A stretch of 64,000 nt of DNA from Girardinichthys multiradiatus. Taxonomy: Eukaryota > Chordata > Actinopteri > Cyprinodontiformes > Goodeidae. Below, one piece after another: positions 12,447 through 23,541 of this stretch (position 1 is the stretch's first letter; every line of letters begins with the position of its first letter). The translations under genes and the position numbers were made by a program. The DNA lies in contig NC_061802.1 of the NCBI RefSeq assembly GCF_021462225.1, forward strand, positions 6,095,859 through 6,159,858, written 5' to 3'. A model generated the notes under the pieces. The model worked only from the letters and a program-made list of their open reading frames with translations, had not been told where the DNA came from and did no database searches.

Positions 12447-15400
12447 AAAATTGAATTCATGAATCAAAATTAAAGTAACTAATAGAAAACATTTTCAAAG
12501 CTTGAAATCCAACAGCCTCACATCAGCATTCACGTTCTCGTCTAACTTATAATACATAAACATACTACACCCGAAAACAATATTCCCATACACATGCATG
12601 AACAGACACAAGTGTCCAGAGTGGCACAGTACAGTAAATACAAACACACATATGTCAGGTCTGCTCTCAGTCACATGTAATAGAGCTATTAACATTAACT
12701 ACACATCAGTGCTTACAAAGAGCCATGGGACCTTCCTCAAATGTAAAGGAAAACACTGACAGAACATTTCTATTTAAAATTTAGAAATTAGAAACGTAGA
12801 AAAGAAGAGTGAAGCTTTTCCCCAATCCAAAGAGAAAATTCAGCAGTGATGTCAGTTTGTGTCTCTGGTTCAGTTAACGTCACATTTTTCTTCATTTTAT
12901 TGCCAACTCAGGCAAACGTACATGGTAATCACTGAGCTCTACAGGACCTTTCCTGATATTTTGTGCTTAATCAACGCTGAGGAGCAGCAAGTGGTTCCAC
13001 CCATTATCGTTAAAATGTCACATGTCATTATAAATCATTTTTATCTCTTACTGTATGATAACAATAAATGCCTGTTAGACTTTGAAACAGTAATAGAACC
13101 TTTCTGCCTATGGCTTTAATGATGGCACTGTTCAAGAATCAATCACTTGCTGCTGCAAAAAGCTGATAGTTTGTTCCTTCATGTTTCTTTATTGCTACAC
13201 AATCATCACTGACAGTTGACTTTATAGTAAACTAATGCTTTAAAGCAAATGAAAAGATGTGAATTTCCTTTTAATCAACTGTACAACCGTGATTTTAAAA
13301 AAAACACAGCAGAATAAAAAATATGAATTTTCAAAGTAGGATTTCTCAAAAATGTGGGGATTTAAAGCCATTTTTTAAAATATATTGATATTAAAACTAA
13401 ATGGCCGAAAATAAAACTGGCATGTCAACTAAGAAGCAGAGTTCAGGGTGATTTGCTGACTTTTTTTAACACTGTGCTTGGCCAGTGATCTTGGACAAAT
13501 TCCAACATGGACAGACCAGACACAGGGAGCATGCAAATGGTTTAACCATACATGTTTAGGCCCGAATAAGCCATGATGGATGCTAATGTGGAGGCCGAGA
13601 CATGTTCGTCACTCAAAACCATCATAATCTGCCAATATTGCCTCTCCTAGTTTTGTTACAGGCCAGTACAGAAGTCATGTTAATCCAATATAATACATAA
13701 TAAGTCCTTTCATACATAGAGCATACACAAAGCAGAGGACTTTTTTCACACATGCATAACAAAATTGGGTACAGCGTTTTAAACGTTCGGTTAACTCACA
13801 ACAATGCACCTGACTCTTTATAATTTACAGCATAAGTTGGACCATGTTTCCTGCTTAGAATTGTTTTTATACTTCTTCCCACTGCTGCTGACTGTAATCA
13901 TGGTGCTGACATAAGTTGTACTGCAAGTAAAGGCACAGTAAAGCTAAGCAAATACCATCCTTTGAGCACACACGCCGTATTTAGAAATGTACCACTCTGT
14001 AAACTAACGCCCTCTGTGATGTCTCCAAGAGACATGCACAGAGTGTAAAAGTTATATTGTTGTAAATAAATTTTATGCATTTAAAAAAAAACTTACAGCG
14101 AAATAGCAAAGGAAATTGAAAAACGTTGGTGTTTTGTTTGATAGAGGGTGAACTTTAAGATTAAAGTTTATTTTAAGCAATCCTGCATACTGTTTTTTTC
14201 AAAATATAATAAAACATACCCATATAATGCACAAAACAGAATTATTTTCTTAAACAATGCTAAATGTAGGATTTACATTTAGAATAGAACCGAATGGATT
14301 GTAAGTGGGACATACAGATAGACTGCTCAAGCTGATTTTGGGACCCAGTGTTAATATTTTGCGGTTTGTTTTGACAGGGAAATGGATGAAAGTGCCATAA
14401 ATCCAGCACTCTCCTCTGAGCAGGACACTAAGCATGTAAACACAAACAGGTGATTAGAGAGAAAAAGCTGTTGGGCAGAAATGATAAGACACCAAAGAGC
14501 ATAGAAACTGAGTGAACACTGAGACAAAGACAATCCATCTCTTACACTCTTCCTGTCTGATAGCTGTGACAGCTGAGCTGAGACAGACAGAGAAGGACAC
14601 CAGGCAGATGCTGTCAAGATTACTCCCACTCGCCCGTCTTCCTCTCTGCCTTTTTGTCTCCCTGCACACTCTTCTTTCCGAAAGTTTCCCTGCTCCTTGT
14701 CTGTTCACCACAAAATGTAGAACACTTAAGCCAAATGAAAAAAGAACAACTGAAACAGTTAATTGCAGCTGTTCCAGTTTTTATCTCTTTGCTGCTAGTT
14801 CATGGTGTGTGTGTAATGCTGAGGTTATTTTTGCTACAGCTGGTCAAATGACTATTACTAAAAGTCTCTGTTGCCTCAAATTACCTCCATAAATGCTGTG
14901 GGTCTGAAATGGATTCCAGTATGTTAAAGACACTGGCCTGAGGGTTACTCTTTGTCTCTCTCATACTAACATTCAGACATCCTAATGTAGCAAGAATTGT
15001 CCTGCTTTGGCTTTTTCCTATTACAATGGGACTGACTCACCCACAGGCAACATATGGACCAGTAAACACAAGATGCACAAAGACCTGACTTCCTTCCTTG
15101 TGCAGCTTACTGCAAACTAACACAAAACAAAACAAAACAAAACAAGCAAGCCAGTCTGGGGACAAAATAAATGTGCAAAAAAGAGAAAATTCAGTAATGG
15201 CTTTTCAAATTTCTTGCAACTTCTGTCTTGCAGAGTTTGTAAAACCAGAAATATTTTCCAAATCCACTGCCATACACTGGACCAGGGTTGAGCAGCCATT
15301 TGTCTCGGGTGTGTTGGACCAAGGACACATCAAAAAGTTGAAGGACATTGGCCTTTGAGGACTGCATAAAAATTATCTTTGTTCTGAAGAAATACAGTGA

Positions 15401-15728
15401 GGACAGATCACTCGTCAAACATGAATTATACTAGACTCTACCATAACAATTCACAAAATAAAGTTTTCGATTTAAATTGTTTTCGTTTTATTTGTGAATA
15501 CATAAAACATTTGTGTTCAGCTTACAATAATCCAGGTTAGCACTAATCAGACGTTTTACAGCTTTCATGCTTGACACAAACCAGGGGGTCTGCCTGCATA
15601 GTACAGCATTAAAATTGGTTCTTATTTTTCTCAAACAGAATAAATGTACCAATGTATCAAAAACTGTGTTTTAAAGAATCTGTACCCAGTTCAAGTTTGA
15701 CTTACATATTTTAAATTTGAATTAAATA

Positions 15729-15759
<31 letters not shown>

Positions 15760-15925
15760 GTATTTTCAAGTTCATGTTTCATGCATTATTTTTGTAATTG
15801 CTGTAAGAATTTACAAGAAAATATAAACGCATCTATACTGGTTCAGGCTTAAGGGAGGATTTGTATTAATACTGAGAACAGAGGGTGGATACTCAGAAAA
15901 CAGAAATGGATTAAAAATAATTGTT
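12447..15925. other. Single-copy AT-rich DNA with small simple repeats
   Basis: No transposon or exon that I can recognise. Short simple repeats include a CAAAA run at 15122-15146 and a TAA run at 15727-15758. Overlapping open frames around 14.35-14.9 kb on both strands lack similarity and codon bias. Confidence 0.45.
15727..15758. repeat. TAA microsatellite
   Basis: About ten uninterrupted copies of a TAA/AAT trinucleotide. Confidence 0.95.
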
Positions 15926-16215
15926 CCATCATCCATTCATCCATCCATCCATCCATCCATCCATCCATCCATATATCCATCCATCCATACATGGTCACAG
16001 GGGGGCTGGTGCTTAACTACAGTTCTCAGTGGAAAAGAGGTGGGTTATACCCTGGACAGGTCGCCAGCCTATCACAGGGCATGGCAGAGACAAACAGCCA
16101 TGCATGCACACGCTCAGATATAAGGGAAATTTAGAGTGGCCAATTAACCTAGTACCCATATTTTGGAGCAGGAATATCCAGAGAAACAAGTGCAGTGGAG
16201 AACATATCTACATAC
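15926..16215 (-). mobile_element. SINE family A with ATCC tail, truncated head
   Basis: Minus-oriented copy. The tail is an interrupted array of about 15 CATC units (15926-15991). The body follows, including CCCTGGACAGGTCGCCAGCC at 16050. Similarity fades after about 16210, before the tRNA-like head. The array length suggests expansion after insertion. Confidence 0.75.
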
Positions 16216-17233
16216 TTCTCCAAGTCTGCCAGCACATCCGGGTTTTACTTTTTTGAGAAGAAAAGAACTGAGAAGAAAAATAATAATAATTGGCCAGCAG
16301 GACACCAAAGCAATGTTTGTGTGTCTTTTACGTCTCAGAGAAATAAATTACAGCAATAACAGCAAACCTTTTCATACTGTATTTCTTAAAAGCAAGCACT
16401 GTTGTTTTTCTTTTCTTTTTACTTTTACTAGTAATCTGTTTTATGAAAAGAAAACATTATGTGCTGTAGAATTTTATGCAGGATATGGCCAGTTCTTCAT
16501 TTCATTCAGAAGCGCATTCAGAAAAACAATGACCAATTTGCCTGATTACCTTCTCCAAGACTGCCGGTTGGTACAGTTAGATTAAGCTAGCAACTCTGAT
16601 TCAGAAGTGAATAAAGGGGAAAGACCATCAGCGGTGTCAGACCCATGTCAAACAATACACCTTTATTATATTCTTTCTGAAAACCCACACAGGCTGCATC
16701 TGTGTCAGTAATCCCTTTTAAACCTGTTCTATTCAGAAGCATTGACACATCTGAGTAAAATATCCTGGGTTAGAGGCCACTAATCTGTCCTGTCCCAGCA
16801 CAATTTAGCACAAGCTAAATGTACAAATGCCTAATGTGTAAACGGCAACTGACTTGCGTTAATCTAAGAGATGCACCACGGAGCTCTGAACGTTTATTCC
16901 CTTTTAGTTTCTCATATTATGATTCATGACAGGCAAGGGACCAGGGAACAGGACCCAGCTTTTTTCTTAATCAATGCTGGCAATTTAAATGCTGTGAACA
17001 ACTATGGCAAACTTCTATTAATCAGCTAACCTAAGCATGGAAATTGAATGTACTAGTTGTGCTTCTCAGTGACTTTGAAGTATAATTGTTTTTCTGTCGC
17101 CATGTACTATTTAAATATGAAGATACAATAAAGATGATTCTGCTAAAAAGGGTCCTATAAAAAGGTCTCATTATTGAATTGTTATTCAATGAGTTTAAAG
17201 TCAATAAGAAATATTAGAATTAAATTCAAATAA
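16216..17233. other. Unassigned DNA
   Basis: No supported gene. A 140-codon open frame covering 16163-16585 begins inside the SINE and resembles nothing I recognise. Confidence 0.4.
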
Positions 17234-17815
17234 CAGTTGCATCTCAATGAATTAGAATTTATTTAAGTCATTATTTTTTGGTAGGTGAAACTCATCTATT
17301 ATATAGATTCATTCCAGACAGAGTGAAATATTTCATGTGTTTTTTTCTGTAATTTCAATGATTATGACTTAGAGCAAGTGAAAACCCAAAATTCCTTTCC
17401 TCAGAAAATCAAAATGTAACTTAAGATTAATTAAAAATGCATTTTTTATACAAGAATGTTATGGTCCTGTATGCCCTATACAATCATGGGGAAGACTGGT
17501 GACTGAAAAGCTGACAGTCACTGATATCCACCACCAGAGCCATAAGCAATAAAAGCTTATTGCTAAAGAAGCTGGCTCATCTTGCTGTAATCAAGCATAT
17601 GAATAAAACATTGAGTGGAAGGAAATAATGTCGTGTTATTGTAATCAAGAAGCACAATTTTTCAGACATAACTCAAAATTCCTCATCAAAATGAACTTAA
17701 ATAAAAGCATGAAATATATTGCTCTATATGTAATAAATCTATGTAAATGTTTTTTACAATGTTTTTTAATTGACCTAAAAATATATATATAGTCAAATTT
17801 TAATAGATGCATCTT
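17234..17815 (+). mobile_element. Old, internally deleted Tc1-like element
   Basis: The left end (CAGTTGCATCTCAATGAATT) and the complement of the right end (AGATGCATCTATTAAAATTT) form a decayed inverted repeat. Inside lies the start of a transposase gene (CATGGGGAAGACTGGTGACT near 17487), quickly broken by stops, and the C-terminal two thirds are gone. The subterminal string GAAAACCCAAAATTCCT is shared with the element at 19077-20686, so the two are relatives. Confidence 0.65.
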
Positions 17816-19076
17816 TTAGTTAAAGTCACATTGAAATGTACAAGCACTGGGGGAAAATTTGATCGTTTAATTCCAAAGTACATGTCCATTTGGATGAACT
17901 GCAGAACCATTTCAGCCATGTCAAACATAAAAACATGGTTGCAAATAAGATGTACACACATGCACGGCTACACAAAGAAAACCCTGCAGATTCAGCAGAA
18001 ACAATGTGTCACACAGTGTGAAATGGCTCTGCAACCCATACATACACCTACTGAGGCTACCGAGTAGTGTGAAACACCTTGCTGTAATCCTGTTGGGTGG
18101 TTTAATAATTGTACAGTTAGCTTTTGCCAGAACATTTAAATGAGCCAAAAAACAGCCCGGCCATATAATTTAAACAGTCATTCCTTCTATAAACCCACAA
18201 AGCTCCTGTGTAGCTGTGCTTTTCCTTCACTGCCCTACTTTCAACATATTCAAACAGGTGCTTTATCTGAAATTTTGACCTCGTCTCATTACAGTTACAT
18301 GGAGCTGTCCTGGTTTCCCTCTTGTCTTTGACAAGTCAACTCGAGCATTTTTGTAGCTGTCATATTAGCGGAAGAGAGGGTTTTTGTTACAACAGAAGAT
18401 TACCACGGGCCACACAATCTTTCCAGTATTTCCCCCCCAAAACATGTTGCCTGGTGGATCATAGTTGAGGGACACGACATATAAAAATGAAGCCTGAGGA
18501 CTAGCATGACAATGGTCAAATGAGCATTTGGTGATTTAAGGTAACATTTTAAAGATGAAAACATAGAGAGAGTGCTTCAGGTTTTGATACATTGAGAATT
18601 AGAATTAAAACAATTTAATGTTTGGTCTGACATAGTTAAAACATTTCTGTAAAAATTTGTAAAGAGGAATGAGTCATAAGTTTATTTTAACACCCACAAG
18701 AAAAAATTGTCTACATAAACAATATAACTTTTTTTCAGGAGAACTGTTTGTAAACCAAGATGCTTTAGTTAGGCTGTTCATATATAGTAATGTACCTGTA
18801 ATGCTGATCACTGTTCCCAGTTTTTTTTATTTTTTTTTAAGCCATATAATTAAGTCATCTTCAGATAATAATGTGATGCACCCATGGCCACACTATCACC
18901 AAGACTCAAGAGAGAGAAGAAAAAGCCCAAGTAACATCTCTACCCGCAGAGAAAAAAATCATATTAAACCATATAAATAAAAAAAGTATGCCATAAATAT
19001 ATCCTTTAGAAGACCAGTTTTGGAGCAGTTTCATACAGCCTACAGTACAATACATGCCATGACGAAGAGGTTAATA
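17816..19076. other. Unassigned DNA
   Basis: No repeat or exon recognised. There is a homopolymer T run near 18825. Confidence 0.4.
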
Positions 19077-20686
19077 CAGGTCCTTCTCAAAATATTAGCA
19101 TATTGTGATAAAGTTAATTATTTTCCATAATGTAATGATGAAAATTTAACATTCATATATTTTAGATTCATTGCACACTAACTGAAATATTTCAGGTCTT
19201 TTATGGTCTTAATACGGATGATTTTGGCATACAGCTCATGAAAACCCAAAATTCCTATCTCACAAAATTAGCATATTTAATCCGACCAATAAAAAGAAAG
19301 TGTTTTTAATACAAAAAACGTCAACCTTCAAATAATCATGTACAGTTATGCACTCAATACTTGGTCGGGAATCCTTTTGCAGAAATGACTGCTTCAATGC
19401 GGCGTGGCATGGAGGCAATCAGCCTGTGGCACTGCTGAGGCCTTATGGAGGCCCAGGATGCTTCGATAGCGGCCTTTAGCTCATCCAGAGTGTTGGGTCT
19501 TGAGTCTCTCAACGTTCTCTTCACAATATCCCACAGATTCTCTATGGGGTTCAGGTCAGGAGAGTTGGCCGGCCAATATAGCACAGTGATACCATGGTCA
19601 GTAAACCATTTACCAGTGGTTTTGGCACTGTGAGCAGGTGCCAGGTCGTGCTGAAAAATGAAATCTTCATCTCCATAAAGCTTTTCAGCAGATGGAAGCA
19701 TGAAGTGCTCCAAAATTTCCTGATAGCTAGCTGCATTGACCCTGCCCTTGATAAAACACAGTGGACCAACACCAGCAGCTGACACGGCACCCCAGACCAT
19801 CACTGACTGTGGGTACTTGACACTGGACTTCTGGCATTTTGGCATTTCCTTCTCCCCAGTCTTCCTCCAGACTCTGGCACCTTGATTTCCGAATGACATG
19901 CAGAATTTGCTTTCATCTGAAAAAAGTACTTTGGACCACTGAGCAACAGTCCAGTGCTGCTTCTCTGTAGCCCAGGTCAGGCGCTTCTGCCGCTGTTTCT
20001 GGTTCAAAAGTGGCTTGACCTGGGGAATGCAGCACCTGTAGCCCATTTCCTGCACACGCCTGTGCACGGTGGCTCTGGATGTTTCTACTCCAGACTCAGT
20101 CCACTGCTTCCGCAGGTCCCCCAAGGTCTGGAATCGGCCCTTCTCCACAATATTCCTCAGGGTCCGGTCACCTCTTCTCGTTGTGCAGCGTTTTCTGCCA
20201 CACTTTTTCCTTCCCACAGACTTCCCACTGAGGTGCCTTGATACAGCACTCTGGGAACAGCCTATTCGTTCAGAAGATTTCTTTCTGTGTCTTACCCTCT
20301 TGCTTGAGGGTGTCAATAGTGTCCTTCTGGACAGCAGTCAGGTCGGCAGTCTTACCCATGATTGGGGTTTGAGTGATGAACCAGGCTGGGAATTTTAAAG
20401 GCCTCAGGAATCTTTTGCAGGTGTTTAGAGTTAACTTGTTGATTCAGATGATTAGGTTCATAGCTCGTTTAGAGACCCTTTTAATGATATGCTAATTTTG
20501 TGAGATAGGAATTTTGGGTTTTCATGAGCTGTATGCCAAAATCATCCGTATTAAGACAATAAAAGACCTGAAATATTTCAGTTAGTGTGCAATGAATCTA
20601 AAATATATGAATGTTAAATTTTCATCATGACATTATGGAAAATAATGACCTTTATCACAATATGCTAATATTTTGAGAAGGACCTG
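19077..20686 (-). mobile_element. Tc1-like transposon with 200-bp terminal repeats
   Basis: A complete 1.61-kb element flanked by TA (19075-19076 and 20687-20688). The terminal inverted repeats (19077-19276 and 20487-20686) are about 200 bp and nearly identical. Both start CAGGTCCTTCTCAAAATATT and carry inner repeats near GAAAACCCAAAATTCCTATC. Long repeats with binding sites at each end are the IR-DR plan known from Sleeping Beauty-like elements. The near-identity of the ends indicates a young insertion. Confidence 0.93.
19354..20359 (-). pseudogene. Tc1-like transposase, single +1 frameshift
   Basis: The gene starts at ATG (complement of 20357-20359), reading MGKTADLTAVQKDTIDTLKQ. It runs in phase for about 27 codons, then meets one extra base near 20276. 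After that, 301 codons run open to the stop at 19354. Without the extra base the product would be about 334 residues, the usual length. Counting from 20316 in the downstream frame, the helix-turn-helix (SERIGCSQSAVSRHLSGKS) is at 15-33. The catalytic residues are D134 (LFSDESKF), D224 (QHDLAPAHS) and E259 (DLNPIENLWD), giving DD34E spacing. No other lesion is visible and all catalytic residues are present. It is therefore one of the best-preserved transposase genes in the window. Confidence 0.9.
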
Positions 20687-20688
20687 TA

Positions 20689-22940
20689 TGTCTGTTCCTT
20701 ATCCATCATTGCTCAGTATTGCACAACTCTATTGGTTATCTTCCTTAAATTCCTACAAATATTTCTTTACATTGATTTTGTGATCTTAAGAAATAGCTGC
20801 AAATCTGAAAAATGGGAGTTTTAGGCAAAAACAGAACAAAACAAAAAGGAACGTGAAACACATTACAATGGCTGTCTTCCATTCGGAAGTTTAATTATTC
20901 TATTCTAAGACTTTCCATATATTAAGATCTTGAACTGCATAATTCCCATTATGTTCTCGAATATGTATAAACGATAAAGTGTTACATTCAAAGTGTTGCA
21001 TTCAGATTTGTACTAAAGTTCGCTGGTAACAATTTAAAGTGTTGGGTAGAGCTTATGTTGATTTTATAGTGTCACATAAGTGGTAATTATTTACTATTTA
21101 CATGTAACTGTCATATGATGTAGGTGTGGTGGACGCAAATGCAGAGATCTGAGTGGTACGAGCATGGTGGAAAAAGTTTTTAATAATGGGAAACCAACAG
21201 AGAGACACAAGGAAAATCAACCCAGGAACCAAAACGTTAACTCAAAATGTATGGAGGATGGGTTATGTAGTAAAGAGAATGTTAAATGTAGTGGTTATTT
21301 TGGTTACAGGATTTAGAAATCTCCTTATTGGAATCCTTATAGAAAAAGAACATTCTATCACAAATTAAAACTATATTGACCAGTGGATTATGGGGAGGTT
21401 GTATGGGTAAGCGATATTTCTCTATCTATATAATTAGTTTTGATTGATGTGTTGAAGCTGATCGAACCAGCTGTGGGTACTATGCAGCGTGTCAATCCCA
21501 TGAAAAAAAATCTCTCTACCTGGTGCGTTGAAGGTTTACTCCTCCTATGGATTGGCATGTGCTCCATAACGGTGTATAGAGCAGCAGAACAGGTAAATCC
21601 CCAGTGCCTGCAGCCATCATTATGAATGAATGTGATTGAATGCATCTGCAATGCAACAGAAACATCAGCAGACCTGTCCAGTTTGCTTTTCACCTGATGC
21701 CTTGCTCTGTGATGTTACATGTTATACTTGCATGTTAACCAGGTAACTGAGATCTGACCAGTGTAAGTGGTCATGCTTAGGGAGGTCAACTTTTGCTTAA
21801 ATCAGCCAGGACACATGTTAATAGCAAGTTTGAACAAGCTGTAAGTGTTTTCAAACTTTACAATAACATTTACAGTGAAAGATAAATTGTAATGACTCTT
21901 TCAGCTCCCAGTTTGTCTTTGTCCTGTTTCTTGATGTGGATGCTGTGCTCAGACAGCTGAAACACTAGTCATTACGTTTTCTGTAAACAATGAAAGCAGA
22001 GCACTATGATGATGAAGCAGGAGAAAAACGTTCCCTGTAGGTTTTACACACACGATTAACAGGAACCCCACTGCAATATGTTGAAAGGGGAAATATCGAG
22101 TCCTATCAAAATATAGCAAATATGCTGTATTAACTTGCAACTTAATCAAACTGCTCTGCATGAAAATGAAGCAGGACACTCTTAAGAAACATAATACAGA
22201 TATGCACGTTTATGTGAGAAAAAATCTGAACAATGTAATTACTTTCCTAACCTGTTTGACCCCTTGTTGGAGAAGGCTGACCTGGAGTACTTCCAATTAG
22301 GACAATATATCAGTGACTATCACTAAAAACAGTTAGAAGAGACAGCAGCATCCTGAACCGTCCTGAGGAGTGAGTTAATAGGGACATAATCATGATTCTG
22401 AGCATGAAATAGTGAAGAAATGTAGAGCACTATTTTACTGCACTACTAAGCTACTAGGTTTTCAGGCTTACACCCCATCTAACTGATGGGACTGATGTGA
22501 GTAGGAAATAGGCTAAAAAAATAGGCCCCAGATGGGGTTGCCCACGGGTTACATAAAGGCCCTGTGTTAATGGCCTACATAGGTTTAATGCAGGACAACT
22601 TAGTGAAAAGTGGGGCCATATGCGTTACAGATGTGTTGCACAATTTGAACTATTTTTGTTTTTTTATGCCCATATGAAACCCAGCTTAAACTTCATTTTA
22701 TCTACAAGCCCAGCCAGTTTTGCCAGTATGGGTTAGATTGGTAAAACACATACAAGAAGCTCACTGAGGGACCATGTCCATTCTTTAACTACCAAGCCTG
22801 AACTCTCCATAAGATTCCCACTAACACATGTTGGCTGGAACATTTTAGTCAATTTTATTTATTATCAGATTGGGACTATCAAGTTTAAAAGATCAAAAGA
22901 AAAAAACAATTCCACTGAGTACCAAAGCCACTGTAGTTTT
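20689..22940. other. Mostly unassigned DNA with a possible LTR end
   Basis: Apart from the LTR-like fragment at 21109, no gene or repeat is recognised. Open frames around 21.15-21.7 kb overlap on both strands and have no family resemblance. Confidence 0.4.
21109..21235 (-). mobile_element. Possible LTR end fragment
   Basis: On the minus strand this reads like the end of the 49-kb solo LTR. It has an ATTAAA-like signal, a pyrimidine-rich block (TTTGCGTCCACCACACCTAC) and a terminus ending ATGACA (complement of 21109-21114). The opposite end and the target duplication were not found. Confidence 0.3.
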
Positions 22941-22944
22941 ACAC

Positions 22945-22977
<33 letters not shown>

Positions 22978-22995
22978 CATACATACATACATACA

Positions 22996-23029
<34 letters not shown>

Positions 23030-23038
23030 CATACATAC

Positions 23039-23069
<31 letters not shown>

Positions 23070-23127
23070 CATACATACATACATACATCCAGACATACAT
23101 ACATACATACATACATACATACATACA

Positions 23128-23161
<34 letters not shown>

Positions 23162-23165
23162 CATC
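22941..23165. repeat. ACAT tetranucleotide array, 225 bp
   Basis: About 55 ACAT units with sporadic ATAT, CTTAC and CCAG interruptions. All frames on both strands stay open (Tyr-Ile-His-Thr and Tyr-Val-Cys-Met periodic peptides), which is an artefact of the repeat. Confidence 0.97.
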
Positions 23166-23489
23166 AGTATTTTTTTAAATCAATACGAACACAGCACCTT
23201 GGATGTGAGGACTTACCCTTTTTTATTGGTTATATTCTTGCAGCAAAATGGCTGACAGAAATAATTTCCTCTGTAAAGCTGCCATATAAAGGCTAATTAA
23301 ACTTGACTTTTCATGTCCTTCAGCGTGCCACTGACAAACTGACAACACCAATATGTCACGACTGGGACACAATAATGTTCATCATCATCCTCAAATATTT
23401 CACAATCCGTCCTCCTCGTCAAAGCACACACACTGCTGATGTACTGGTATCTCTGTCCCCCCTTCCCTCACTGGGTGTCTCTCCCTTGG
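23166..23489. other. Flank of X-box cluster
   Basis: Single-copy DNA that becomes richer in C and CG toward 23.4 kb. No coding sequence is recognised. Confidence 0.4.
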
Positions 23490-23541
23490 CCTATCACCAT
23501 GGCGATAGGAGCCGGTACCATGGATACAGTGACTAGGCAAC
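23490..23541. promoter_or_regulatory. Cluster of three RFX X-box-like palindromes
   Basis: Three near-palindromic sites lie in 52 bases: CCTATCACCATGGCGATAGG (23490-23509), GTACCATGGATAC (23515-23527) and GTGACTAGGCAAC (23529-23541). Each approximates the RFX-family X box, whose known consensus is about GTNRCC, 0-3 bases, RGYAAC. The third is closest. The block is single-copy and locally CG-rich. Binding is inferred, not shown. Confidence 0.4.

Noticed and set aside
15926..15991. Regular short repeats considered as a CRISPR-like array
   Set aside because: Contiguous CATC units with no spacers, forming the tail of a SINE in a vertebrate-type genome.
16163..16585. 140-codon open frame
   Set aside because: Starts within a SINE and has no similarity or coding character.
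22870..23178. Open frames on both strands across the ACAT array
   Set aside because: A 4-base repeat without stops keeps several frames open automatically; the peptides are periodic and meaningless.
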